From UBA5070 sp035352895 (GTDB lineage Bacteria; Fibrobacterota; Fibrobacteria; UBA5070), in contig DAOPYN010000017.1 of NCBI GenBank assembly GCA_035352895.1, positions 1 through 64,000 of the forward strand: a DNA stretch of 64,000 nt. The letters run 5' to 3'. The notes beneath the pieces are model-generated. The model was not told the origin of the DNA. It ran no database searches and saw nothing but the letters and a program-made list of their open reading frames with translations. Position numbers and translations under genes: made by a program. Each line of letters begins with the position of its first letter. Position 1 is the first letter of the stretch. Positions 33,800 to 42,438 of this stretch are shown here, in pieces.

Positions 33800-35146
33800 C
33801 TATCCGCGCAGGACCAGCCGACCCACCATTTCCTGGACCACTTCCCGTTCGCCCAGAAGCGCCGTTGGATGGAACAGGTGGTGGAGCATCCTCCTCACCA
33901 TCCCTTCGGTGTGGAACTCGAAGGAATCGAAGCGATGGGATTCGCTCGCGGAGGTCGCGTCGAAGGAAACGATCCGTGGCCGATCCCATCCGCGTTCCCT
34001 GACAAGTTCCAGAAGCACCACCGCGGCCATGTCGTTGACCACCACCCATACGGGTACATCCCGCAGAGTGGGATCGTCCAGGAACCCGGAAAGGACCCTG
34101 CGCAGGATGCGCTCGCCACCGCGCGGGCCGCGCCCGATCTCGTCCATGTGCCAACGGCTGTGGTAACGGACCTCGATGCACTCGCGGACGGTTCCCCCCG
34201 TGGCGGAAAGCGCCCTGCGCAAGCCCAAAAGTCTCGCCCGCGACCAGTCGTTTCCATGGTATGGGGAGATCCAGGCCGCTTCCGGACAACCTTCGGAGGC
34301 CAGGCGGGCACCGACGGCCTCGCCGGGCCCGGATCCGAAGGAAAGATTGAATGCCGCCATCGCGGATCCGGCCACGCGGGAGGGGCGGTAGTCCTCCACG
34401 GCACGCTCCCACCATACGGAAACGGGCAGGGACCAGCGGCGCACCGCGGCCAGCAGCCTCTGGGGATCGTGGACCAACCAAGTGGACACGATCACCCCGA
34501 TGGGAACGCCGGAGTGATGCATCTCTTCCAGCAAGGCACCGGAGGCGTCCAGGAACCGGATCCCCGCCGGGGTCTCGTGGCAGCCCACCACGTGCACGCG
34601 CAGATCCCGTTCCGATGCCTCCCGCCGCACCGATTTCATGAAATCGATCTCGCGCTCGGTGTCCAGGAGGATCCGTCCCCGATCGTCGCACCGGACCACC
34701 ACCAGCACCGCCCCCAGGGAGCCCTGCAGGACCGGGGAAGGAAGGAAGTACGACCTGCCTCGGCGCACCAGCATGCCCGCGGCGACGCGTTCTTCCAGAA
34801 ATTGTCCAATCCTTCGCGGGGAAACCCCGTAGAGGATCGCCAGTTCCTTGCGCGCGGGAAGCGCCTTGGAGGGATGGAACACCCCACGCCGAAGATCTGT
34901 CCCGAGCCTTTCCCGCCCGTCGCGTTCGGCATCGGAGATTCCCGGCGCGGCAAGGTCGGGGCGAGCCCCCCAGAAGGCCCCCTTGCGGTCCAGAACGTGG
35001 ATTTCGCCGCGCGAGGCGAGATCGCCCAACGCCTTCTGGACGGTCTGCGGAGACGCTCCGAAGGTTTGGGCCAGGGAACGGATGGAAGGGAGGGGGCCAT
35101 GGGTCGCGCGGGCTTCCAGCAGCCGTTGGACGACGAGTTCACGCAT
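33800..35146 (-). CDS. Sugar-sensing repressor with two GntR-type winged helices (paralogue)
   Basis: A 448-residue paralogue of the regulator at 28215-29570 with the same order. First winged helix at residues 1-60 (PLPSIRSLAQTFGASPQTVQKALGDLASRGEI). Second at about 75-140 (GVFHPSKALPARKELAILYGVSPRRIGQFLEERVAAGMLV). The LacI/PBP1-type sensor follows and ends IVSFDATSASESHRFDSFEFHTEGM. It is divergent from the GH26 gene. Its promoter has TGTATC-AAC-TGTATT just before the ATG, so autorepression and control of GH26 are likely. The MFS gene follows on the same strand. The ligand is presumably an oligosaccharide released by the paired enzyme. Confidence 0.8.
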   Translation of the reverse strand: MRELVVQRLLEARATHGPLPSIRSLAQTFGASPQTVQKALGDLASRGEIHVLDRKGAFWGARPDLAAPGISDAERDGRERLGTDLRRGVFHPSKALPARKELAILYGVSPRRIGQFLEERVAAGMLVRRGRSYFLPSPVLQGSLGAVLVVVRCDDRGRILLDTEREIDFMKSVRREASERDLRVHVVGCHETPAGIRFLDASGALLEEMHHSGVPIGVIVSTWLVHDPQRLLAAVRRWSLPVSVWWERAVEDYRPSRVAGSAMAAFNLSFGSGPGEAVGARLASEGCPEAAWISPYHGNDWSRARLLGLRRALSATGGTVRECIEVRYHSRWHMDEIGRGPRGGERILRRVLSGFLDDPTLRDVPVWVVVNDMAAVVLLELVRERGWDRPRIVSFDATSASESHRFDSFEFHTEGMVRRMLHHLFHPTALLGEREVVQEMVGRLVLRG

Positions 35147-35155
35147 GGTCCGAAC

Positions 35156-35170
35156 AATACAGTTGATACA
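35156..35170 (-). promoter_or_regulatory. Tandem TGTATY operator between GH26 and its repressor
   Basis: On the minus strand TGTATC-AAC-TGTATT (35170-35156) ends 9 nt before the repressor ATG. It has the same spacing and orientation as the repeat at 28187-28201, and the distance to the divergent enzyme start is also about 110 bp. Confidence 0.5.
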
Positions 35171-35280
35171 GTCATGCAGGCAAGGCGCGATTTCCAGTGG
35201 CGTTCACCGAACCGAACCGGCTAGGTTCCCCAATCAGGAACGGGTCTTCCACGGCGAAGCCCTCCGGAAAAGGGAAACAC

Positions 35281-36345
35281 ATGTTGCGGAGATGGGTATT
35301 GATGGCGATGGCGGCTCTGGCCCCGGTCGGGGCCGCGGAGATGAAGATCGGCGCCTGGGTGGGAGGTTTCTACGGAGAGAGCTACCCCCAGCCGGAGAAG
35401 GAGAACGTGGATTCGTTCCAGGTCCTTCAGGGAAGGAAGCTGGATTTGATCAGCTACTTCGCCATGTTCAACGAATCCTGGGCCAACACCCGCCCCTACG
35501 CGAAGGTGGCCGACGCCAACGGATCCATCCTGCTGGTCACCTGGATGGCCAACGGATACCCTCTGGACTCCATCCTCGCGGGTCGTGCGGACCTGCGCAT
35601 CCGGGCCTACGCCGCCGGCATCAAGGCCTGGAAGAAGGAGGTCTGGCTGCGTCCCCTCCACGAGGCCAACGGCGACTGGTACGATTGGGGCATCGGGAAG
35701 GCGGGCTCCGGAAACACCAGCGCCAAGTGCATCGCCGCCTGGAAGCACATCGTCAAGATCTTCCGCGACTCGGCGGTGACCAACGTGAAGTGGGTGTGGA
35801 CCACCAACGCCACCAACAGCGGTTCGGGCACCAGCCTGATGGGCCACTACCCCGGCGACGACTGGGTGGACTACAACTCCATCGACGGCTACAACTGGGG
35901 AAACACCCAGAGCTGGTCCACCTGGAAGAGCTTCGAGGAGACCTTCACCCCGGCCTACTCGCTTCTGGCCAAGCAGTCCAAGCCCATCCTCATCGCGGAA
36001 TTCTCCTCCACCGAACACGGTGGCGACAAGGCCGCCTGGATCAAGGAGATGTTCCAGGTCCTCCCCACGAAGTTCCCGAAGATCATGGGCTTGATGTGGT
36101 TCTCCCAGTCCAAGAGCGCCGAAGCCGATTGGGCCCTGAACACATCCCCGGCCGCCCTGGAGGCCTGGAAGGAAGGGATCGCCCAGTTCCCCTTTTCTTC
36201 GGCTGCTCCCCGGATCGCGCCCGCGTCCGCCGCGAAGCCCGCACCCAGACTGCAAGGAGGGTCGCTCCAGTGGGGCTTGACCCCCGCCAACACGGATCGC
36301 GGCGAAACCTTCAGCGCCTCCGGTCGGTTGCAGCGCGGACGCTGA
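35281..36345 (+). CDS. GH26 family beta-mannanase or related endoglycanase
   Basis: A 354-residue secreted enzyme. A signal peptide (MLRRWVLMAMAALAPVGAA) precedes a GH26 barrel starting MKIGAWVGGFYG. The acid/base Glu is in VWLRPLHEANGDWYDWG, the most specific GH26 signature, and the nucleophile Glu is in PILIAEFSSTEHGG. WVWTTNATNSG and YNWGNTQSW also match. Beta-1,4-mannan is the usual substrate, with lichenan or xylan as alternatives. The ATG at 35281 gives the signal peptide; TAGGTT lies 54 nt upstream. Unlike the other secreted enzymes here, its C-terminal tail is short and Arg-rich. It ends 3 bp from the convergent GH43 gene. Confidence 0.87.
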   Translation: MLRRWVLMAMAALAPVGAAEMKIGAWVGGFYGESYPQPEKENVDSFQVLQGRKLDLISYFAMFNESWANTRPYAKVADANGSILLVTWMANGYPLDSILAGRADLRIRAYAAGIKAWKKEVWLRPLHEANGDWYDWGIGKAGSGNTSAKCIAAWKHIVKIFRDSAVTNVKWVWTTNATNSGSGTSLMGHYPGDDWVDYNSIDGYNWGNTQSWSTWKSFEETFTPAYSLLAKQSKPILIAEFSSTEHGGDKAAWIKEMFQVLPTKFPKIMGLMWFSQSKSAEADWALNTSPAALEAWKEGIAQFPFSSAAPRIAPASAAKPAPRLQGGSLQWGLTPANTDRGETFSASGRLQRGR

Positions 36346-36348
36346 GAC

Positions 36349-38427
36349 TCAGGGAAGAACGGTGTGGAGCTGCCCTCCCAAGGGCAGCAGCCGGATGGCG
36401 ACGGATCCGTGGAGCGATTCGGGAAGCTCGGAGGTAGTCCGGGCTCCCAGCACCTGGAGAAGCTCTCCGGAAACGGAGCGCACCTCGAACCGGGCGTTCT
36501 CGGGCAAGTCGCCGGACACGATCAGCTTCCTTCCCTCCAAGCGGAAGCTGCGGACCTGGGCCACCGGTTGGACCGAAGCCACGGGAGGGGGAACTTCCTT
36601 GGCGGTCCACATCTGGTTTTTCGTGGCCCAATAGCGATACGGCATGACCTTGGCGCCATCGGCCAGGGACTTCTCGCCGCCATCCACGTCCAGCGACTTG
36701 CCGGAGCAGCCGTTGACGATCTGCAGGGTCCCGGTGCCGTCGTCGACGACCTTCCAGCGGCTGGCCGATCCGGTGTCGGCGACCACCACCAGCTCGGCGC
36801 CGTCCTGGACCGACGAGCCCGCCACCGACAGCCGTTTGCCGTCCTGCTCCAGGGCCCATTCGCCGCCGTCCAGCTTCCGCGCCTTCCACGCCTGGGAGGC
36901 CTTGCCGGAATCCGTCCACTGGACGATGCCGGAGGCCGAAGCGGTGAGCGCCTTCCCGCTGTGGGATGCCTTGAAGGTGTACCACTTGCCGTCCGACAGA
37001 GGCGAGACGGGAACGATCTCCCACTGCTGGTTGGCCTTCCCCTTGTAGATCCCCAGGGCGATGCCGCCGGGAGCGGAGGCGGGGATCTCCATGATCTTGC
37101 CCAGGGTGTTCTCGGCGATCATCCGCCACGTCCCGGGAGCGGAGGCCACCAGGTGCCACTTCTGGTTCCACGCATCCGACGGCGTGTACTGGAGGATCTT
37201 GGCGCCCACCTCCCGCGAGGCGCCGTTGACGTCCATGCGCATCCCGGACAGCACCGAGGAGAACCGGTACTCGGAATTGCCCAGGCTCTCCAGCTTCCAG
37301 CGCTGCGCGATGGTGCCGGAATCCGTCACCACGGCCACGGGACCCGTGCTGGACTTGGAGGGTGCGGCCAGGACCTTGCCGGTTTCCTTTGAACGGATGG
37401 TGTAGATGCCGGTCTGGAAGAACGGCTCGCCGCGCACCCAGCCGGAATCGGCGACCGGGTACCAGCGGTCCATCCAGGGCATGGAGACCGCCCCGTTGGC
37501 GATGCTGAAGGGAAGGAGCACCGTGCGCGAGGATGCGAAGTCGTTGACCGACCAGCGGTCGCCCATGTAGACGAAATCCGTCCCGTTGTTCCCCGGCATG
37601 GGGAACGACCACCCCACCTGCGATTCGTAGGTGTGCGTCCCCGCCACGCCCAGGGTCTTGCCCGCCGACCACGGACCGGCCAGGGTCTTGGCCGTGAAGT
37701 AGCGGTTGTCGTTGAAGTCCCAACCCGTGCACCACGACATCAGCCAGTAGTACATCCCTCCGGACTTCACGATCGCATGGCCCTCGCACTCCATGTCGTC
37801 GGAGGCGTTGCCCCGGTAGATCTCGCGGACCACCTTGGTGTAGGTGTCGTCCAGCTCGAAGAGGCTCACGTTCTGGTTGCCCTTGGTGGTGCAGATCAGG
37901 TAGGCCTTGCCGTCGGCGTCCTGGTAGACGTTCAGATCGCGACTGTCCAGTTCCAACGGCCGGAAATGCCCCTGGAACTTGTAGTCGCCGTCGATCTTGT
38001 CGGAGGTGGCCCAGGCGACCTCGGCCACACTGTAGGCGTTGTGGCCCTCGTAGTGCATCCAGATCACGAATTGGCCGGTCTTCTTGTTGTGCAGGATCTT
38101 GGCCCGCTCCACGGTGGCCTTGTTGTCCAACAACGGATCCGAATCGTGCCGGAGGATCTGCTTGACGAAGGTCCAGTGCACCAGATCCTTGGAGGAATAC
38201 AGGTTGATCCCCACGAAATAGGAGTTGTCGGCGGCCCGATCCATGCCCCAGTGGTAGTAGATGCCGTCCACCTGGATGATCCCGCCTTCGGTGGCGGCCA
38301 CCACCTGGCCACGGTTGTCCTTCCAGTCGCCTCCGGGCACGATGGGCTCGGGGCAGGCCCAGGCGCTCCCCACGGAGAGAAGCAAGGTTCCGGCGATCGA
38401 TGCGAAGGCGCGAATTCCAGCGGCCAT
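36349..38427 (-). CDS. GH43 family (subfamily 24-like) exo-galactanase with ricin-type domains
   Basis: A 692-residue secreted protein. After the signal peptide, a five-bladed propeller region runs to about residue 330 (GIIQVDGIYYHWG, DLVHWTFVKQIL, VERAKILHNKKTGQFVIWMHYEGHNA, DLNVYQDADGKAYL, CEGHAIVKSGGMYYW). This pattern resembles GH43_24 exo-beta-1,3-galactanases, which lack the usual catalytic base Asp. Two ricin-type/CBM13 domains follow (YTIRSKETGKVLAA and YTFKASHSGKALTA, with QW motifs), then a sorting-like tail (FRLEGRKLIVSG). Predicted substrate: galactan side chains. It is divergent from metG. Confidence 0.78.
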   Translation of the reverse strand: MAAGIRAFASIAGTLLLSVGSAWACPEPIVPGGDWKDNRGQVVAATEGGIIQVDGIYYHWGMDRAADNSYFVGINLYSSKDLVHWTFVKQILRHDSDPLLDNKATVERAKILHNKKTGQFVIWMHYEGHNAYSVAEVAWATSDKIDGDYKFQGHFRPLELDSRDLNVYQDADGKAYLICTTKGNQNVSLFELDDTYTKVVREIYRGNASDDMECEGHAIVKSGGMYYWLMSWCTGWDFNDNRYFTAKTLAGPWSAGKTLGVAGTHTYESQVGWSFPMPGNNGTDFVYMGDRWSVNDFASSRTVLLPFSIANGAVSMPWMDRWYPVADSGWVRGEPFFQTGIYTIRSKETGKVLAAPSKSSTGPVAVVTDSGTIAQRWKLESLGNSEYRFSSVLSGMRMDVNGASREVGAKILQYTPSDAWNQKWHLVASAPGTWRMIAENTLGKIMEIPASAPGGIALGIYKGKANQQWEIVPVSPLSDGKWYTFKASHSGKALTASASGIVQWTDSGKASQAWKARKLDGGEWALEQDGKRLSVAGSSVQDGAELVVVADTGSASRWKVVDDGTGTLQIVNGCSGKSLDVDGGEKSLADGAKVMPYRYWATKNQMWTAKEVPPPVASVQPVAQVRSFRLEGRKLIVSGDLPENARFEVRSVSGELLQVLGARTTSELPESLHGSVAIRLLPLGGQLHTVLP

Positions 38428-38540
38428 GTCAAGTCTCCCGGGTCGTGAGGTGCGAACTGGGAATCTAGCCGCCCCGGATGGGCTACCGTGCCTGCTTTGT
38501 CCCGGCCAGGTCGAAAATTCTACAACAGGCCCCGAATGGC

Positions 38541-38546
38541 TACCTT
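38541..38546 (+). promoter_or_regulatory. metG -10 candidate
   Basis: TACCTT in GGCTACCTTGGG lies 45 nt before the metG ATG. It matches the GGTACCTTG box of nspC. Confidence 0.3.
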
Positions 38547-38591
38547 GGGTTCCCCAATAACAAAGCCTATTTCGTTCCGGGGAGCCCCCAA

Positions 38592-40649
38592 ATGGCCAAG
38601 CCCTTCTACGTCACCACGCCCATCTACTACGTCAACGACGTCCCCCATATCGGACACGCCTACACCTCCGTCCTGGCCGACGTCCTGGCCCGGTGGCACC
38701 GTCTGCTGGGCGACGAGGTCTTCTTCCTGACCGGCACCGACGAGCACGGCCAGAAGGTCCAGGAGGCCGCGGCCAAGGCCGGTCGCACCCCGCAGGAACA
38801 CGTGGACCTCACCAGCCAGCGGTTCCGCGAGATGGGAAAGCTCCTGGGTCTGACCAACGACCGTTTCATCCGCACCACGGATGGCGACCACACCACCTAC
38901 GTGCAGAAGGTCCTGCAGGAGCTGTGGGACAAGGGCGAGATCTACAAGTCGGCCTACAAGGGCCTCTACAACGTGCGCGACGAGCGGTTCTATTCGGAGT
39001 CCGACATCCGCGAAGGCCGCGGACCGGGGCCGGACGAGGTTGTGGAAGAGGTGGAGGAGGTCAACTACTTCTTCCGGATGTCCCGCTACCAGGAACGCCT
39101 GGTGGCCCACATCCACGAGAATCCCGCCTGGATCGTGCCGGAGTACCGGAAAAACGAGGTGCTGGGCTTCCTGCGCCAGCCCCTGGGCGACCTGTGCATC
39201 AGCCGTCCCAAGACGCGCCTGTCCTGGGGAATCGAGCTTCCCTTCGACCGCGACTTCGTGACCTACGTCTGGTTCGATGCCCTGCTCAACTACGTGACCG
39301 GCGTGCTTCCTTCCAAGCGCGGGGATGGATCCGCCTGGTGGCCGGCCAGCGTGCACTTGATTGGAAAGGACATCCTGACCACCCACAGCGTGTATTGGCC
39401 TTCCATGCTCATGGGAGCGGGAATCGATCTGCCCAAGCAGATCCTGGCGCACGGCTGGTGGATGGCCGACGGTCAGAAAATGTCAAAGTCGCTAGGCAAC
39501 GTGGTGGACCCCTTCGAGGTGGCCCGCAAGTACGAATCCGTGGGCGGCGTGGAAGCCTTCCGGTTCTTCTTGATGCGCGAGATGGTGGTGGGCCAGGACA
39601 GTTCGTTCTCCGACGCAGGCATGGTGAAGGTGGTCAATGGCGACCTCGCCAACGACATCGGCAACATCGTCTCCCGCATCCGCAAGCAGGTGGCCACCCA
39701 GTTCGAAGGGAAGATCCCGGCTCTGCCCTCGTCGCTTTCCGATCTGTCGCGGGGCCTGCGCGACAAGGCCGTCTCGGTGATCTCCGAGGTGGAAAACCTC
39801 ATGCGCCTGTTCCGCGTGAGTTTCGCTCTGGAAGAGGCGATGTCGCTGGCGCGCGCCATCAACAGCTACCTGGAGGCCACCGCCCCCTGGAAGCTCGCCA
39901 AGGACCCGGCCAAGCTCCAGGAACTGGCCGAAGTCCTCGCCGTTTCCTCCGAAGCCTTGCGGATCCTGCTGGTGCTGGTGTCGCCGGTGATCCCCAACAA
40001 GGCATCCGAGGCCCTCTCGCTCATGGGCGAATCCGCGGTGGCGGGCAAGCTCGCGTGGGGTCTTCTTCCGGCCGGGCGCCCCTTCGCCGACGGCCCCGTG
40101 TTGTTCCCCCGTCTGGAAGTGAAGAAGCCTGAGCCCAAGGCGGCACCCGCACCGGCGCCCAAAGCCCAACCGGTCAAGGATCCGTTCGAGGCCGTGGACT
40201 TCCGCATCGCGAAGATTGTCTCCGCCGAAGACCATCCTTCCGCCGAAAAACTCCTGGTGCTGCAACTGGATGTGGGGGAATTGGGTCCCCGTCAGGTCTG
40301 CGCGGGCATCAAGGCGTATTTCCCGGCCGCAAGCCTTCCGGGCCGCAAGGTGCTTCTGGTGGCCAACCTGAAGAAGGCCAAGCTCCGCGGGGTGGAATCC
40401 ATGGGCATGATCCTGGCCGCCGACAATGCGGACGGCACGGTGCACCTCCTGGAGCCCCAGGGGGAAGCCGGCGCTTTCGCCACGGTGGAAGGACTGGACC
40501 ACATTCCCGGTGCCAACATCGGCATCGAGGCCGTGGATCCGGTGAAACTGGTGGTGCGCGCAGGCAGGCTGCACTACGGCCAGAAGCCGGTTTCCGCCGG
40601 TGGACAGCCCGTGAATTGCTCGGCAGAAGACGAAGCTTCGGTGCATTGA
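38592..40649 (+). CDS. metG: Methionine--tRNA ligase
   Basis: A 685-residue class I synthetase that charges tRNA-Met. Signatures in order: the start KPFYVTTPIYYVNDVPHIGHAYTS with the HIGH motif, YKGLYNVRDERFYSESDI where the zinc-knuckle cysteines of many MetRS are absent, TYVWFDALLNY, and DGQKMSKSLGN (KMSKS). A Pro/Ala linker leads to a C-terminal tRNA-binding (Trbp111-like) domain from about residue 575 (FRIAKIVSAEDHPSAEKLLVLQLDVG), which supports a dimer. The ATG at 38592 matches the family start. A repeat hairpin begins at its stop codon and may act as a transcript end. Confidence 0.97.
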   Translation: MAKPFYVTTPIYYVNDVPHIGHAYTSVLADVLARWHRLLGDEVFFLTGTDEHGQKVQEAAAKAGRTPQEHVDLTSQRFREMGKLLGLTNDRFIRTTDGDHTTYVQKVLQELWDKGEIYKSAYKGLYNVRDERFYSESDIREGRGPGPDEVVEEVEEVNYFFRMSRYQERLVAHIHENPAWIVPEYRKNEVLGFLRQPLGDLCISRPKTRLSWGIELPFDRDFVTYVWFDALLNYVTGVLPSKRGDGSAWWPASVHLIGKDILTTHSVYWPSMLMGAGIDLPKQILAHGWWMADGQKMSKSLGNVVDPFEVARKYESVGGVEAFRFFLMREMVVGQDSSFSDAGMVKVVNGDLANDIGNIVSRIRKQVATQFEGKIPALPSSLSDLSRGLRDKAVSVISEVENLMRLFRVSFALEEAMSLARAINSYLEATAPWKLAKDPAKLQELAEVLAVSSEALRILLVLVSPVIPNKASEALSLMGESAVAGKLAWGLLPAGRPFADGPVLFPRLEVKKPEPKAAPAPAPKAQPVKDPFEAVDFRIAKIVSAEDHPSAEKLLVLQLDVGELGPRQVCAGIKAYFPAASLPGRKVLLVANLKKAKLRGVESMGMILAADNADGTVHLLEPQGEAGAFATVEGLDHIPGANIGIEAVDPVKLVVRAGRLHYGQKPVSAGGQPVNCSAEDEASVH

Positions 40650-40680
40650 ACCACCCCGCAGCAATGCTGCGGGGAATCGG
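40648..40680 (+). repeat. Dispersed AACCACCCCGCAGCAA repeat, copy C
   Basis: Begins at the metG TGA: AACCACCCCGCAGCAA followed by TGCTGCGGGGAATCGG. CCCCGCAGCA (40654-40663) and TGCTGCGGGG (40665-40674) form a strong hairpin. The left part is shared with copies A and B. Confidence 0.65.
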
Positions 40681-40712
40681 ACCCCACGAGATTGAGCTAG
40701 TATTTGGTGACT

Positions 40713-42401
40713 ATGCAAGACGAAGATCTCCAGTTGGATGCCGCCCAAGAACCGGTGGCCCAGGACTCCCAGACCGACTCCCAAGCCGACGCCGTCGCCT
40801 CGCTCCAGGTGGACGACACCTCCGAGGACACCGCCGGTTTCGATCCTGCTGCCCTCGCCCAGGAAACCCAGGACACCCTGGCACAGGCCGACGACGATGT
40901 CGAGGACATCGTCGAGCCGGACCCGCCGCTGCCCGATTTCACCTTCGAGCAGGCCTCCGATACCATGAAGGAAGCCGTGGCCAAGCAAGGCTGGACCGCA
41001 CCCATGCTGGTGCAGCGCAAGGCCATCCCGTACCTGTTGGCCGGCCAGGACCTGATCACCCAATCCCGGACGGGATCCGGCAAGACCGGCGCCTTCATGA
41101 TCCCACTGGTGGAGATCTGCGAGATCAGCCACCCCGAACCCCAAGCCCTGATCCTGGTCCCCACCCGCGAGCTGGCTCTCCAAGTGGCCCGCGAGGCGGA
41201 ACTGATCGGTGCATCCAAAGGGGTGAGGTCGGTGGTGGTCTACGGCGGCGTGGGCTACGAGAAGCAGATCGAAGGCCTGCGCGACGCCCACATCGTGATC
41301 GGCACTCCCGGACGCGTGATCGACATGATCCAGAAGGGGCACTTCAAGCTGCGCTCGGTGCGCGACCTGGTCATGGACGAGGCGGACGAAATGCTTTCGA
41401 TGGGGTTCTACCCCGACATGGCACGCATCCGCCAGATGCTCCCCAAGGACCGTTGCACCTACATGTTCTCGGCGACCATCACCGAGAACGTGAAGCACTT
41501 GGCCAGGGAATTCCTGCGCAATCCCAAGTTCCTGTCGCTTTCCCAGAAGAAGCGCGCGGTGGACGCCATCAGCCACCGCTACGTGGTGGTGGACAAGCTC
41601 GCCAAGGACAAGGCCGTGTTCGAAATCCTTGAACACGACCATCCGGAAATGGCGTTCATCTTCTGCAACACCAAGCGCGACGTGGCGTACCTGTCCGACT
41701 ACCTGCGCTCGTGGGGACTCTCCGCCGAGCCCTTCTCCGGCGACATGAGCCAGCAGGCCCGCGAAAAGGTGATGAACCGCTTCCGCAAGCGCGAGACCCG
41801 GTATTTGGTCACCACGGACGTCGCCGCCCGCGGCATCGACATCTCGGACATCCCCTGCGTGATCCAGTACGAGCTCCCCATGGAGCCCGACGTCTACGTG
41901 CACCGCGCCGGCCGCACCGCCCGTGCGGGCAAGTCCGGCGTGGCTTGGACCGTGGCCTCCGAGCTGGAAGAGCTTGGCGTCAAGGCCATTGGCCGGCGCT
42001 TCGACATCCGCTTCGAGAAGGTCCCCGCCGCCAAGGCGGAATCCGCCGGGGCCATCCTCCTGGAGCGCTGCGTCGGCCTGCTCGAGCGCTCCGACCGCGA
42101 CTCCAGCCGCGCCGTCCGCCGCGGTGCGGAGAAACTGGAAAAGCTCCTTCCCGAGCTTCTGGAATCGGAATCCACCCGCATGGGCCTGGCGTTGCTCCTG
42201 TCCAAAGCCTACCGCGAGGAATTCTACGGCCAGAAGGACGCCTCGCTCACCGGCCAGGAGATGGCCAAGATCGGCGTGGAAGAGGAAGGCGAAGAACGCC
42301 ACCACGGTGGAGGCGGACGCCACCATGGAGGTGGCTCGCACGGTGGACGTTCCGGTGGCGGTGGCAAGTTCGGCGGAGGCGGGGGACGCCGCAGACGCTG
42401 A
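40713..42401 (+). CDS. DEAD-box RNA helicase
   Basis: A 562-residue ATP-dependent RNA helicase (DeaD/CsdA-like). An acidic Gln/Asp-rich N-terminal extension of about 80 residues precedes the Q-motif region (FTFEQASDTMKEAV). The core has SRTGSGKTGAF (Walker A), PTRELALQ, GTPGRVID, VMDEADEML (DEAD box), SATI, VTTDVAARGIDISDI and HRAGRTARAG (motif VI). The C-terminus ends in a Gly/His/Arg-rich tail of about 40 residues typical of RNA-binding extensions. It acts in ribosome assembly or RNA decay. TAGTAT ends 9 nt before the ATG with no SD. A perfect intrinsic terminator follows. Confidence 0.93.
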   Translation: MQDEDLQLDAAQEPVAQDSQTDSQADAVASLQVDDTSEDTAGFDPAALAQETQDTLAQADDDVEDIVEPDPPLPDFTFEQASDTMKEAVAKQGWTAPMLVQRKAIPYLLAGQDLITQSRTGSGKTGAFMIPLVEICEISHPEPQALILVPTRELALQVAREAELIGASKGVRSVVVYGGVGYEKQIEGLRDAHIVIGTPGRVIDMIQKGHFKLRSVRDLVMDEADEMLSMGFYPDMARIRQMLPKDRCTYMFSATITENVKHLAREFLRNPKFLSLSQKKRAVDAISHRYVVVDKLAKDKAVFEILEHDHPEMAFIFCNTKRDVAYLSDYLRSWGLSAEPFSGDMSQQAREKVMNRFRKRETRYLVTTDVAARGIDISDIPCVIQYELPMEPDVYVHRAGRTARAGKSGVAWTVASELEELGVKAIGRRFDIRFEKVPAAKAESAGAILLERCVGLLERSDRDSSRAVRRGAEKLEKLLPELLESESTRMGLALLLSKAYREEFYGQKDASLTGQEMAKIGVEEEGEERHHGGGGRHHGGGSHGGRSGGGGKFGGGGGRRRR

Positions 42402-42408
42402 AAGAGAA

Positions 42409-42438
42409 AGCCTCTCCGAACGGAGAGGCTTTTTTTTA
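42409..42438 (+). terminator. Intrinsic terminator of the helicase gene
   Basis: AGCCTCTCCG-AA-CGGAGAGGCT (42409-42430) is followed by eight T. The A-rich left side (AAAGAGAAAG) also gives a weaker T-run on the minus strand, so it may serve the convergent WbsX gene too. Confidence 0.92.
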
